Of a stretch of 64,000 nucleotides of DNA, positions 12,534 to 24,299 are shown in pieces. A model generated the notes under the pieces. That model was not told where the DNA came from and ran no database searches. It saw only the letters and a program-made list of their open reading frames with translations. This stretch comes from Vitellaria paradoxa (taxonomy: Eukaryota; Streptophyta; Magnoliopsida; Ericales; Sapotaceae), in the NCBI GenBank assembly GCA_019916065.1, contig CM034238.1, forward strand, positions 24,729,246 through 24,793,245, given 5' to 3'. The first letter of the stretch is position 1, and each line of letters begins with the position of its first letter. A program made the position numbers and the translations under genes.

Positions 12534-13300
12534 CTAGTAGACTGTTACTTGGACTATTGTTTGTAGTTTTTTCTCCTCCAGTAAGTCTAGGTCAACTTTT
12601 AATGCTTCCTCGTTCATTTTTGGATCATAGAGCTCAACTGTTGGGCTAGGTAGATCAATCTCAACTGGGATCACTACTTCCGTACCGAAGGTGAGGAAGA
12701 AAATAGTGTTATTGGTGGGAATCTGCTCGGTCATCTTATAAGCCCACAATATGCTGGGTAACTCATCTACCCACTACCTTTTTGCCTTCTCAAGCCTAGT
12801 CTCAATGATCTTTAACAAAGATCTATTGGCCACCTCCACTTGGTCGTTGGCTTCAGGATACTTGAGAGATGAGTAGTGGTGGCTAATGTTAAGCTGCTCA
12901 CAAAGCCCATTAAATAGGCATTCTTCAAGTTGCTTCCTGTTGTCTATCACCACAACCTTTGTAATTTCAAACCTATAGACAATTCCTTGTCGTAAGAACT
13001 TTCTCATATTCTGCTCGGTTATATTCAATAAAGCCTTAGCCTTAACATATTTGGTGAAGTAGTCAATGGCCACCACGAAAAACTTTCTTTGACCCTTACC
13101 CAAGTGAAAAGGACTGATAATGTCAATTCCTCATTGGGCGAAAGGCCAAGGGCTTTGAATCGATGTCAACTCCTGAGTTGGCATTCTCGAAACATTGGCG
13201 AATCTCTGGCACTTGTCACACCTCTTCACCAAATTCTACACATCCTTTTCTATAGTTCGCCAATAGTATGTAGCTCGTAAGACTTTCTTGGCAAGCATTT
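12534..13300 (-). pseudogene. Tat integrase remnant
   Basis: Read on the minus strand, the sequence shows a zinc-binding CDKCQRF end (about 13,200), then the catalytic core with VVAIDYFTKY (first Asp), VVIDNRKQ (second Asp, normally TDNGxQF) and EANDQVEVANRS (Glu in QVE), and then the GTEVVIPVEI block of the C-terminal part. The three acidic positions are all present, but the frame is broken by stops near 13,100 and 12,770 and the second motif has lost its usual Gly. Integrases of this kind insert the DNA copy into the genome; this one is very unlikely to work. Confidence 0.8.
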
Positions 13301-13689
13301 TCCACTGTGAGTGATTCTCGCAAACCCTTTCATAAATTTCTCTTAGAATGTAATTTGACTCTTCTTTGTTTGCACATTAGAGGAATGGCATAGTGTGGCC
13401 CTTTCTATACAGAACGCCATCAATCAGTACATATTTCACAGCTCAATATTATGTCATATTTCTTTCATTTTGGTCCTCAGGGAGAAGTCCTTTCCCCAAA
13501 TAATCTCTGATTGGTTTTGCCCACAAACCTTCAACCTCAATCAGTTGTACCTCTGGCGTTCAAATGCTTGGAGAATTGAGTATCCACATTGGCACATCTA
13601 GGTCTTTCTCCTTTGAAGAGACTATCCTGACGAGTCAATTAGCCTTCTTGTTGTCCAATCTAGAACTCCCTCCAGCATTATCTTGGAGA

Positions 13690-14089
13690 ATTTCTTAACC
13701 AAATCTTTGGCCACTTGGCAATACTCCACCATACTTTCTTCCCTGGTCTCGTATTCACCCTACACCTACTCTACCACCAACTGGGAGTCACTTCGTACGA
13801 CAATTTGGTCTGCCTCTATTCTCTGAGCAATTCGAAGGCCAGCAATTAAGGTTTCAAAATTGGCCTCGTTGTTGGAAGTTGGGAAATTGAAACGCAAAGC
13901 ATACTCAATTTTATAACCTTCAGGAGAGATTAGTACAATACCTGCCCCACTTGTCTCTTGAGTTGATAAGCTATCTACATTTAAGATCCAGGTCTGCTCA
14001 AAGGCATCTTCCTTAAGATAAGCATCAATCGTAGCTATAAATTCTAAGATAAAGTCAGCTGTTGTTTGTCCTTTGATCACCAGTCTCAA
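13690..14089 (-). pseudogene. Second RNase H (aRH) of the Tat element
   Basis: The reading WILNVDSLS, GAGIVLISPEGYKIEYALRF, NNEANFETLIAGLRIAQ and VRSDSQLVV follows the order of plant archaeal-type RNase H domains in Tat retrotransposons. The Asp of NVDS, the Glu in NFETL and the Asp of SDSQ correspond to catalytic positions. The usual DGS has become DSLS. It sits directly after the ordinary RNase H, with a stop between them at about 14,105. This domain pair is the main reason for placing the element in the Tat group. Confidence 0.8.
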
Positions 14090-14107
14090 TTGGTATTGGA
14101 TGTCAAA

Positions 14108-14400
14108 CTAACTAAATTCAACTGACCATTTAACTAGCTTTCCTGACGTCTCAGGCTTATGCAGGATGCTCTTTAGAGGATGATCAGTTAGTACTACTAT
14201 GGTATGGACTTGAAAGTATGCCCGCAATGTCCGAGCTACTGTTACCAAAGTGAAAGCAAGTAACTCCATCCTTGGGCATCGTTCTTCTGCCTCTCTAAGT
14301 GCTCGGCTAGTATAGTATACTGGCTTTTGCACCCCTCCTTCTTCCTTCACTAGTGCTGAGCTGATTCCATGGCAGATACTGCTAGATAAAGGTAGAGGGT
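14108..14400 (-). pseudogene. RNase H of the Tat element
   Basis: The reading KPVYYTSRALREAEERCPRM, LAFTLVTVARTLRAYFQVH and VVLTDHPLKSILHKPETSGK is typical of the RNase H that follows RT in gypsy elements. The domain joins a broken RT upstream through frameshifts at about 14,350-14,560. Confidence 0.8.
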
Positions 14401-15240
14401 GGTCCTTCTTCTTCCTTCAATTGCTGGAAGGCCTCTTCGCATTCAATAGTCTACTCAAAAGCTTTCCTTAAGATCTTGAAGAATAGAAGACACTTGTTTG
14501 AAGATCTTGAGATGAACCTATTAAAGGTAGCATTGCAACCTGCTAGCCTCTATATTACTTGGCTGACCAGGGGAACTCCATCTCTAAGATCGCTCGAACC
14601 TTCTCTAGGTTTGCTTCAATACCTCGGCTAGACACCATAAAATCGAGGACCTTCTCAGAGACCATTCCAAAAGCACACTTTGCTAGATTTAGCTTCATTT
14701 ACAGTCTCCTGAGGATATTGAATGTCTCTTCTAGATCTACGACATGATCGTTCACTTGCTTGCTCTTCACTAGCATATTGTCGATGTAGACTTTCACATT
14801 CCAACCGATCTGAGATTTAAACATTAGGTTCACCAACTGCTAGCATGTGGCCCCAGCAATTTTCAGACCAAACAGCATGACCTCGTAATAGTATAGGTCT
14901 CAGTCAGTGATGAAAGCTGTGTGCTACTAGTCTTTATTCAACTATCTGAATTTGGTTGTAAACTGAAAAGGCATCCATAAACGAAAGTACTTAATGTCTG
15001 GCCATTGAATTTACCAATAAGTCAATTGTAGGGAGGGGGAAGGTATCCTCGGCATAAACTTTATTTAGATCTAAAAAATCCATGCACATCCTCCATTTTC
15101 CGTTGGACTTTTTGATTATAACCACATTGGACAATAAGTCAGGGTAGTATACTTCCCTGATGAATTTAGCCTTAAGTAATTTCTCCACTTCCTCTGTTAC
15201 TATTTTATTTTGCTATAGAGCGAAGACTCTCCCCTTCTGT
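14401..15240 (-). pseudogene. Reverse transcriptase of the Tat element, broken
   Basis: Minus-strand pieces include KLLKAKFIREVYYPDLLSNV, KKSNGKWRMCMDFLDLNKV, FMDAFSVYNQIQI and VYIDNMLVKSKQVNDH. The normal YIDD catalytic box reads YIDN (about 14,775-14,786), so one catalytic Asp is lost. Several stops and frameshifts lie between about 14,850 and 14,990. It copied element RNA into DNA when intact. Confidence 0.8.
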
Positions 15241-15948
15241 TTTACTAACTAGGCTCCTGCAAAAATGTTCAGATGGTGAGACATCACTTTGGTGTTAATG
15301 TTGAGTATACCCATATGGGTCCAAGCAAATACATCTAAGTTTTGCGTTAGAAATTGCTTGAGCTCCTCTTTCTGTTGTTCGGTAGTAGCGGCCTATATCT
15401 TGACAGTTCTTTTCAACTCAGGGTCTCCTACCGTGATTTCCTCTAGATTACTCCCAATTCTCTTCTTTTTACTTCCTCTTTATCCCTAACTTCTAGCTCC
15501 TCTATAACCAAGGCTTCTCAATTGGTATCTCCTTTAAGGGAAGACACATAACACTCTCTCACTGATCTTCGATTCTCTTTTACACAACCAACCTCCTGCT
15601 CAATAGGGAACTTGAGGCGGAAGTGGTAGATCGATGTAACTGCTTTGAATTGATTCAAAACTCACCTATCGAGGATGGCATTAAGAGTCAACTATTAGAA
15701 AGTTTATCATCTCAGTTGCCTACTCGAGCTTGGTCCTTAGGGTAACCGAAAGAGTAATGGAGTCAATCGGCCCTACACGATCTCTTGTGAAGCCAATCAG
15801 TGACGAGCAGACTGGCCGCAACCTGTCTTTTACAATCTCCATCTTTTTAAACACTTTCTAATAGAGGATGTCAACAGAGCTCCCGCTATCCACCAAGACC
15901 CTCCATGTTCAAAAGTTGGCCATAATGGCCAATATGACTAAAGGGTTG
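15241..15948 (-). pseudogene. Protease and linker of the Tat element
   Basis: A retroviral-type aspartic protease motif, LVDSGSSVDILY, is readable at about 15,866-15,903 in the order expected between gag and RT. It follows the VILAIMANF segment and precedes KVFKKMEIVKDRL. Stops interrupt it directly after the active site. The remainder up to RT is a broken linker. Confidence 0.7.
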
Positions 15949-17440
15949 TCATGTGGGTGGCTCAGTTCTGAGGTCTCGTCCTCGGTAAAAGTGATAAGCG
16001 CTAATTCTATGTTCACTCTCTTGATCGGTAGCTCCATAGAATTCACCTCTTGATCTCTCTTGAGCTTTCGGACATACTTTTTTTGGGCCAAAGAAGGCTC
16101 GCTTCCCCCTGCGAATCCTCCTGATATGACCCTGATCTCTTCTTGGGGTCACTGACCTTGTTACCCTTTATCAGGGCTTTTCCTAAGTAGACTTCTCTGA
16201 GGTAAACTCCTTTCATCTCACCTATCTCGTCGTTACCGACAACGAACCCATTATACTTTCCTGATCAATTCTTCAACCAATCTCTTCAGGTCAAGCCACT
16301 CCTCCGTGTCATGCCCAGGATCTATATGGTACAAGGAATACTTAGATCTATTCCTCGATTCGAGCAGGGCCTTCATCTCCTTTAGCCATCTAAAATTTAG
16401 GTCATTCTTAATTACATAAAACACATGTTCCTTCTACGAATTCAGACGAGTAAAGTCCCTTGCCAAGCTCGCAAACCTGTCCCTCCTATCTCCCATCCAA
16501 CCCCTTGTCTCAGAGGTTCTGGGTGCATTCAATCCTCTATCATCTTTGGGATTGCTCTGCCATTTCTTGTCCAGCTAGGAGGTTGTCATCTCTATATCCC
16601 GTCGGGCTTTCATCGCATCCTCTATATTATATGTTTCTGAGTCCTGGACATTAGCTCGGCCATGGTTGATAGAGGTTTCTTAGCTAAGGAAAAAGTGAAT
16701 CGACCAAATTTCAGACCACTTATAAAAGCTATGAATGCCATTTTTTCATTAATCTTGTCAATCTCCAGTATCTTTCAATTGAACCAATTGACATAATCCC
16801 TGAGGGATTCATCTTTCCCCTGCCTGATTGTCAGTAAATGCGCTGAGGATTTCCTCTGTTTCTACCCACTAACAAAATGTGAAATGAATAATTTGCTGAG
16901 CTGCTTGAAATTCTCGATGGTCCCAGGCTTGATTTTATTAAACCAAACGCAAGCCAGACCTTTCAAAGTGTTGGAGAATGCTCGGCATTTGATCTTATCA
17001 GGAACTACATAAAGATGCATTACCGAGTTATATGTATCTAGGTGGTCCACTGGGTCCTTTGAACTATTGTAGGGCTCCACCGTAGACATTTTAAACTTCG
17101 GGGGTAAGGGGCACTCCATCGCTGCAGGAATGAATGGGGTCCCTATCCTATCGATAATATCTTCCATAGCGTTAGATTCTGCATTGTAGCCATAACTCCA
17201 TCTACCTAGGCTTGCACGGCTCTAAATCTTTGCTCAATTATTCCTGTATTCTTTGTCATCTCAGGTTCTGTGACCAATCGATAGAGATCTCACTATGAGC
17301 CCCATCCTCAGTGGCCGCACCATTTCTTCGAGGAAGGTCGTGTTAACCTTCGTTCTCCCTATAATCCTTTCGTCATTATCATTGTGAACCACTTCGCCAT
17401 TACTTGGACTGTTGGGTGATGGTCTTGTTGCGGTAGTGGC
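15949..17440 (-). pseudogene. gag of the Tat element, main part
   Basis: The clearest piece (16,862-17,167) reads PFIPAAMECPLPPKFKMSTV, PVDHLDTYNSVMHLYVVPD, CRAFSNTLKGLACVWFNKIK and FKQLSKLFISHFVSG, the standard gag (capsid) order for Tat-type elements. The following segments toward 15,949 are split by frameshifts. The gag start is 20 kb away at about 38,026 because another retrotransposon landed inside it at 17,441. Confidence 0.8.
17436..17440. repeat. Target duplication GTGGC, left copy
   Basis: GTGGC stands immediately before the TG of the left LTR at 17,441 and again immediately after the CA at 37,808 (37,809-37,813). This 5-bp pair shows that the two distant LTRs belong to one insertion event in the Tat gag. 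Confidence 0.8.
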
Positions 17441-18425
17441 TGACCGCTCTCAGAAATTGAAAGGTTTTATACTCTCAAGTGTAAGAGATAGTCGTAGTTT
17501 AATCTAGGTGAGTCCTAGGTCATCTCCTTAGGGAACAAGTGTGTGACTATGTTTGGAAAAACTTTTTTTTGAAAGCACTTGCAAAGAATAATAAACGGAA
17601 AAAAAAAAAGAAAAAAAAAACAATCTTTTGGGGTTTCTGAAAATAAGTTTGAAAAATATTTAAACACAAAACTTAAGGTAAACTAAAAATTCTAATGAAA
17701 AGACACAATTTAATTTTGACGAATTACTCTTAAATGAAAATACTTGGTTTTAACCTATTCCCGCAATCAACCTTCTATGGTCCAAACCACCCGCAGGGGT
17801 GTCTGGACCACAGTGTCCATCTTCACTACGTGTTTTGCTTCTGACAACTTTTTGTTCTCAACTTCCAATGTGATTTTGACCTTGAAGACTAAAACACAAA
17901 ATTTGTAGCCCTTTAAGTTTTCTTTTCAACCCAAAAAGAATCAGGTCAATCAGAGTTGTGAGCAAAAAGTTATGGTTAAAAAATTAATAGGGTGTTAAGC
18001 TAGAACTTTAACTGCACACCACTTCAACCATCTTGAACATTAGACCAATTCTTTTTCCTCGGTAGCTATGGTAACTGATTCTATTCCTTGGGATGGCTCT
18101 TGGGACATTGAGGAAGTCTTGAAAGTTATTGGACATGTCGACCTTTTTTGTCTTCAAGCTGTTTTCTCCATGTGTGCCAAGTGTTTGGTGAAATGCCCCA
18201 AAAGACACCAAAGCCTATTCTTGCACTTCCTTACTTTGGCTCCTCCTCACCCGCACTCTTAATGTTATTTTAGGCTAAAACACCAAATTGCATTACCTAA
18301 AACACACAAACAACAAGAATGTATGAAAACGAGATAATTAAGCTAACACCTTACCAATAACAAGCAAAATTGTATAATTAGCATGCTCAATAGATATAGA
18401 ATTGTGCAATAATACATAATAATCA
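17441..18425 (-). repeat. 3' LTR of Athila-like element no. 2
   Basis: On the minus strand it begins TGATTATTATG and ends GAGCGGTCA. From about 17,765 to 18,425 it matches 37,045-37,808, for example in CCTTGGGATGGCTCTTGGGA against CCTTGGAATGGCTCTTGGGA. The part nearest 17,441 (the R-U5 side) has no evident match on the right. Confidence 0.75.
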
Positions 18426-20616
18426 CACCCCCCAACCAAGGCATTGCTAGTCCCTAGTAATGCATGCAATTAAACCATGGGGTACAAAAAAAAAACATGT
18501 GCAAGGACACCCACAACATGTATGATTCTTGTTCAAATCAAACAAAACAAAATAAAAACTAACTAAGATAATGTCCGTTTTCGTAAGAAACACACGGCCA
18601 CACTTAGCACGTGAGGCAAGCCCTTTAAACCACTAGGTTCCCCCTAGTGGACGAGTAAGGTCTCATAAGGGTTTGCAGTGATGCTACCCATAAACATCTG
18701 TGGAATGGTCTCAATATGTTTAAGAGTGATTAAGATCAAAAATGAATTCAAGCTTAAGCCCAACAAGTCACATAACCCAAATATCATATGTAATTCCCAA
18801 GTGCTAAGTATAAATGCATGGACTATCAAAGTAGGAAGTACATGTGTACAAAATTGTTTCATTCATTCAACAAAATTGCAAGAGCATAAACGGAACTAGG
18901 TTTTGACTTCAAATACTAACAAGGTACCACTCATAGAAAGAAATTCACTCATCAAGGGTTCGCACATACCTATTAGCATATAATACTATCCTAGTTGCAC
19001 ATAACCCCACAAACAAGTGAGTGAACTGAATTGATGTTCAAAGTGGACAGCTCATGACAATGTTTCAATGCATGTGCAAGAGGTCACACCACACAACCTA
19101 CACAAGACCACCAGATGCACAATACAAGAGTTGCTTGCTTAGAATACACTAGGTCTTTATTTCAGTTGTAACTTGGCCAGGGGCTATGGTTAATAATGGA
19201 AGATATGGAAATCAAAGCACATGCCTTGGGATAAATATGATCAAGTGCACATAAGTCCCAAATTATCCATTTCCTTTCCAACCCCAACAAAGATTCCAAC
19301 AAGAAGCTTAGTCACACTAAAGACTACCCTTGGGACAATTGCAAATATTGCAAACAATGTACAAGTCCTATAATTTCATAAACAAATGAATGATAAAATT
19401 TTTTTTCTTTTTTTCTTTCTTTTTGCTTTTGAAATAATGAAATATACATTAGCTAAATTCTCCACCTAATATTTCTTCTCGATATGCTCTCAAAAGTTTC
19501 CATTCCCAACCCCTATTCACATCACTGACATTAAGGCACTTTCACAACCCAAGACATGTGAGGGTAAGGCTTAAAGTGTGTGAATAAGGTTAAGGGATAA
19601 TATATGAGATGGGACCCAAGGGAAAATATATATATACATATATATCACACACTTTATTAAAAGGTTTCAAGTTGGTTCCTAGAGTGATTCATAACCAAGA
19701 AAGGACAAGAATGCCCAAAATAATAAAAAGGCCTAGCATCATGTTCAAAACTTGCAACAACTCATAATATGCCAAGTGAATACTCACGCAAGTGTCTGTG
19801 ATGCAATTGGTGCATTGAAAACCAAAGTGAAGAATAAAAGAGCTGTGATTATGTGCAACCCCTCAAGAAAAGAATAATAGGCTCAAAAGCTTACCACTAA
19901 GGGGTATAAGTCTCCACCTAGTCCAAGAATACTCAATTAACCAATGTTAAACAAAATTCACTTATCACTCTCTCACTCAATTTTATAATCAACCAAACCA
20001 AAAAGGGCCAACATGCAAGTGCAAATGTGCTAAAATCATGTATACAAGCTCAAAAATATCAAAAATTTTAAAATTTTACAATTTTTAGTACAAAAGTCAT
20101 CATGCGAACTCTACCCCCCAACCTAAACTAAACATTGTCCTCAATGTAAGAACCATGATGCATATGTGGGTCTGTAGTGTGCAAAGTGAGCATGATAGTA
20201 ATAATAAGCATAAAGGTTAATCAATATATAACACATAAGCTAAGCATGCACCCCAATACAAGCCTGAAGCAATAAAAACACCCCCCAACCTAGTTTCTAC
20301 AGGACTCCAGCAGCATCAACAAAATATACCAAAGTGTAATCTTCAAAATAAAATAAAAAAAGAATGTGAAGAGGGTGCTATTAGCTCGAAGCTGCTTTAT
20401 TAATTAACTAACCAAAAACCTACAAAGCAAAATATGAGATAAAAAGAAAATAATAAAGAAGAAAAAAATGAAGAAAGAAAAGAATGTTAGCAAATGGAAA
20501 TAAAAGAAATATAGTAAAAGAAAAAGAATATCAAAAAACTTACTCCTAAAACTAAGTCTAAAAAGGGAAAACAAAAACTCCTACACTAATATTATACAAA
20601 AATTTGTGCAAGTACT
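18426..20616 (-). other. Post-pol region of Athila-like element no. 2
   Basis: No intact ORF survives in this 2.2 kb. It starts with a purine tract (minus strand GGTTGGGGGGTG, 18,426-18,437) next to the LTR and contains two further GGTTGGGGGG-like tracts (about 20,105-20,117 and 20,279-20,291). The minus-strand phrase ACATTGAGGACAATGTTTAG at about 20,125-20,145 is a familiar mark of Athila-type post-pol regions. Confidence 0.55.
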
Positions 20617-20970
20617 TTAATCAAAGAGGGGAGGGTCAGAGATCTCCCACATCTTAATCTCAGCCACAAAGTTATCCAAATATGGTTTGGGATAATGGCC
20701 ATTCACCTTGAAAGTGGTGTCATTGTGTGGATTGTGAACTTCGCACACACCATGCTCTGAGATTGAGGTGATGATGAATCAACCAGACCATCTTGATCGA
20801 AGCTTGCCTAGGAAGAGGTGCAACCAAGACTTGTACAACAAGACTTTCCGGCCTACATGAAAAGACTTCCTAGAAATGTGCTTGTCATGCAAGTCTTTCA
20901 TTTTAGCCTTAGCGATCTTTGCATTCTCAAAAGCATCATTAAGTAATTCTTCAAGTTCATTCAATTGTAA
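20617..20970 (-). pseudogene. Integrase C-terminal part of element no. 2 (distal half)
   Basis: The minus strand reads [60 protein letters not shown], then the phrase VNGHYPKPYL and a terminal DPPLFD stop at 20,617-20,619. This matches the end of the pol polyprotein in Athila-like elements and continues the integrase at 36,169-36,590; the two halves are separated by the nested insertion. One stop lies inside (about 20,778). Confidence 0.75.
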
Positions 20971-20981
20971 CTTTTGGAGAA
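20971..20981. repeat. 11-bp target duplication, left copy
   Basis: CTTTTGGAGAA at 20,971-20,981 directly abuts the LTR start at 20,982; the same 11 bp stand at 36,158-36,168 directly after the other LTR. Read on the minus strand, one copy alone restores an uninterrupted integrase frame ([14 protein letters not shown]), so the second copy was made by the insertion. Confidence 0.8.
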
Positions 20982-22570
20982 TGCTTGCTCAATTCCAATG
21001 TATTCAATATTGGCTCGACCCCAAGCGCAGGGTGTCTATTGAAGCATAATAACCGGTGAGAACTGGATCGTGTCCATAGAAAGTCTTAAGCAAAAATCAG
21101 TGAACAAACAATTTTTTTTTTTTTTTTTGGAAAAGTCACAGACAAAATTTAGCCTCACTATAAATGATAGAGATTAAATTGGTTTTTAGAAATGGTGGAT
21201 TGAACAAAATTTTTTAGAAAAAAATTAAAGAAAGTCTTGGATCCAAAACAAACTCATAGTGATTTACAAAAAATTCCAAGGGATCAATTACTCAATCAAC
21301 ACCTCAAAAAGGGTAGATCAAGAGATAAATCTTATATAAACCAATTTGGAACAATCTAAATCTGATTTGAGAAAGAATTTAAGGACGAAATCTAATTAAG
21401 AATTCAAATCGAACACCTTATATGCATAATCTATAGATTTTACATATGAATTTTAAAATTAATCACCATACAAATTCAATAGAGATGCATAATAATTCTA
21501 AGTAGAAATCTGTAGGCAAAAATCATAAACCATACAAATTTAGAATTCAATTGAAATCTCAACCCAAAATCAAAAATAGATTCAAATCAAACATAGATTG
21601 ATCCTTAAACATATGAAAATTCAACATGAACCTCATTGCCTTGGAATTTATATAAATCAACTACGAGACTTGCCTTGAACCCAAGATAAGATTTACTCAC
21701 ACATAATGAAAGTGGAAAACAATGGAAAATAAATCAATTCTATTCATAAAAAGAAATTCTGATACAAGAATTCAATGAAATGAAGATTGATCCATTTTCT
21801 CTCTCTAAAACTCTCTTTCTCTCTCTCTAAAGGAAATCTGAAACTAAAACAATGTACATAAGTATATTCTCCAAATGACCTTACTCGCATATATATAATA
21901 CAATATAAGAAAGTGCTCAATTGCCCCTTTTCCAAAAGCTAAATTAGAAAATTCTCCCATCGCAGGTTGGTTCGAACAAGATAATGGTTCGAACAAAGAT
22001 TCGAACCAGTTTTCAGGACTTAGTCAATTTTGTTCCATTGGACCTTGCTAGCTTATGTTGATCGAACCAACGTTAGAACAAGGGCTGGTTCGAACCAAAA
22101 TTCTATACTTAGAATTTTTTTTCAACTCCAAGCGTTGTTGCCATTCTGTTGATCGAACAAAGGTTTAAACTAGATGTGGTTCAAAAAAGGTTTAAACCAA
22201 ATGTGGTTCGAACAAGGGTTCGAACAACTTTTTCTTAGTCAATTTCTTCACATCCTGCTCTGTACCAACTTCTGTTGTTCTAACTATGGTTCGAACAAAG
22301 GTTCGAACCACTTTCTCTACACTTAGCCAATTTTGCTACTGTTTCATCTGTTGTGCCTTTTGTGGTTAGAACAAGGGTTTGAACAGACTGTGGTTCGAAC
22401 AAGTGTTCAAACCACTTTCTTAATTTCCTCCATTTTGGTCCAACTTCTATTGTTTTCAACCCAAACACTGGCAATTCACAAGAAATTCTCATTCTCACCT
22501 TTTTAGAATATAAATCTACCCAACAACCAACAAATTAAGGTTTATGATTGTACTTCTCATAGTACAATCA
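20982..22570 (-). repeat. 3' LTR of Athila-like element no. 1
   Basis: On the minus strand it begins TGATTGTACTATGAGAAG, runs through the TTCGAA-type motif array (22,418-21,966), a TATA box (TATATATATG, about 21,888-21,900), a GA microsatellite (about 21,835-21,797), and ends GAGCAAGCA at 20,982. A purine tract (AAGTTAGGGGGCG) abuts its start. Confidence 0.85.
21966..22418. repeat. TTCGAA-motif array in LTR U3 (left copy)
   Basis: More than a dozen intact or mutated copies of a GGTTCGAAC-type unit occur in pairs separated by about 6-12 bp, such as GGTTCGAACAAAGGTTCGAA. The unit is palindromic at its core and resembles the tRNA B box. It ends about 65 bp upstream of the LTR TATA box, so it may be an enhancer region. 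The equivalent array in the other LTR is at about 35,531-35,985. Confidence 0.75.
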
Positions 22571-24299
22571 CGCCCCCTAACTTGAGATTTGCTAGGCCTT
22601 AGCAAATTAGCTCAACAAGAAGTTACTCTTCAATACTTAACCTAATGCAAAGTTGCACATGATATTTTAATGTAAATTCTTTTGAATTTTCAAGTTCAAC
22701 TCCTCAAGACAATCAAAAGTTAACATCGAACTTCCATAAATGCAGCACTCTATTCATCATTTCATCTTAAAATATGAATTAATTCCTCATGCTCATAATC
22801 CTTCATTAGAACTTAAATCCAACTCAATCATGCACATAAGTTCTCTCAAGTCTTGACTTCAATCCTCATAGGGCATACTCTCTTCAATAAAATGAGAATT
22901 GGGTAAGACACTCTTGGAAGATTCTTTCATAAAGGGTAAGCGTAAAGCAAATTCTAGTAAGAATCTTCCTTAAGTCAAAAATGATAAAATTCAATGAATA
23001 TTCGACTTGGCGTAGTTCTATGAAAGGAATAATCCATAGCAATGAGAATCTTGAACTATTTTACATTAAGAACTTCAATTTCAACTCATTTGACACCTTA
23101 GATCTGTTAGATCTTTTTTAAGTTGTAACGAGGCTAAGGGGTTAAATATGGGACCAAAGAAGGGAAGAGATATTCAAAGAAGTGCCTTAGTTGCGTAGAT
23201 TATGTCCCTCTCTTCTCAGTCTTACTCCTTTTTTCTTTCCTTCCTCCCCATTTTTTTTTTTAAAAATTCCCCAAATGTGAATTCTCCACAAAAATTAACA
23301 TTTAATTTTTTTTTAACATTCTTGGATCAATATTCAGGAACATTCCCTAATTGTTCAACACAATATGCAAAATATATATTTTTTTCTCTTTTTTTCCTTT
23401 TTTTTAATACTTGAAAATGAAATTCCTTGTATCACTCTCCCTTTTCCTTCCTTTACTTCCCATCAACCTCCATTTCCTCAAAAACTCCCGCTACCCTTGG
23501 CTCACTCCACCTCTTTTAAGCTTATACACTACTAAGGCACTTAGGTAGGTTATTAATATCTTGTAAGGGTTAGGGTATTGTTCAAGGCTCCAAAAGAATC
23601 ATTCATTCATGCATTCATGGCTCAACTTAGTTCCTAAGGGAAATTTAATGAGAAGAAAATGTCAATAAGGCTCAACAGATACAAGGATGGCCTACTTCAC
23701 TTCCAAGGGTTCATTTGAGTTGACACATCCATTCCAATGTTCATAATCCAAGTTGATGTGTTTCTCATGCTATGGATTCAAAACAAATATTTATAGCTAC
23801 TAAAACAATATAGATGTGAAAAACATGTAAGAGTAATTTCAATCACTCAACAAAGGAAGCTAAGGGCTCAAGTCTTACAAGGTTAGTCTCTATTTATTAG
23901 AGAATACATGCATGCATTTCTTGAGTCAAACTTGTGTTCCATGAGTTCATACTCACATAATTCCTTAATTCACAATTCAGTTCCAAACAACTTCAAAAGT
24001 GTCAAATTATGACCTCCATGTTAACATTCAATGCTCAAAGGATAAATCACGAGAAATTCTTAAAAATGAACATTAATCAACCATGTACACGTTTTGAATC
24101 AAGTTATGAACTGAAAATATGCTTCATTCTAATTCACTTTCCACAAAAGTTCCAGATTTAGCATTTGGCAACAAAATATATCAGTGATTACAGATGAAAA
24201 GTTCAACAAAAGTCAAGAAATCCCAAAACAAAACAACAAAAACTGACTAGGACTAAAAGGACTACAAATTCCTAACTTGGTGACAAAATAAAATAGACC
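22571..24299 (-). other. 3' untranslated region of Athila-like element no. 1
   Basis: AT-rich trailer between the accessory ORF and the 3' LTR, without a coding frame. It holds the purine tract at 22,571-22,585. A Pro/Phe-rich plus-strand frame at 23,202-23,414 is a by-product of A/T runs. Confidence 0.5.

Noticed and set aside
21966..22418. Heat-shock elements in the LTR (repeated GAA/TTC)
   Set aside because: The GAA and TTC blocks touch (TTCGAA) or stand five or more bases apart; the needed two-base spacing GAAnnTTC is not the pattern.
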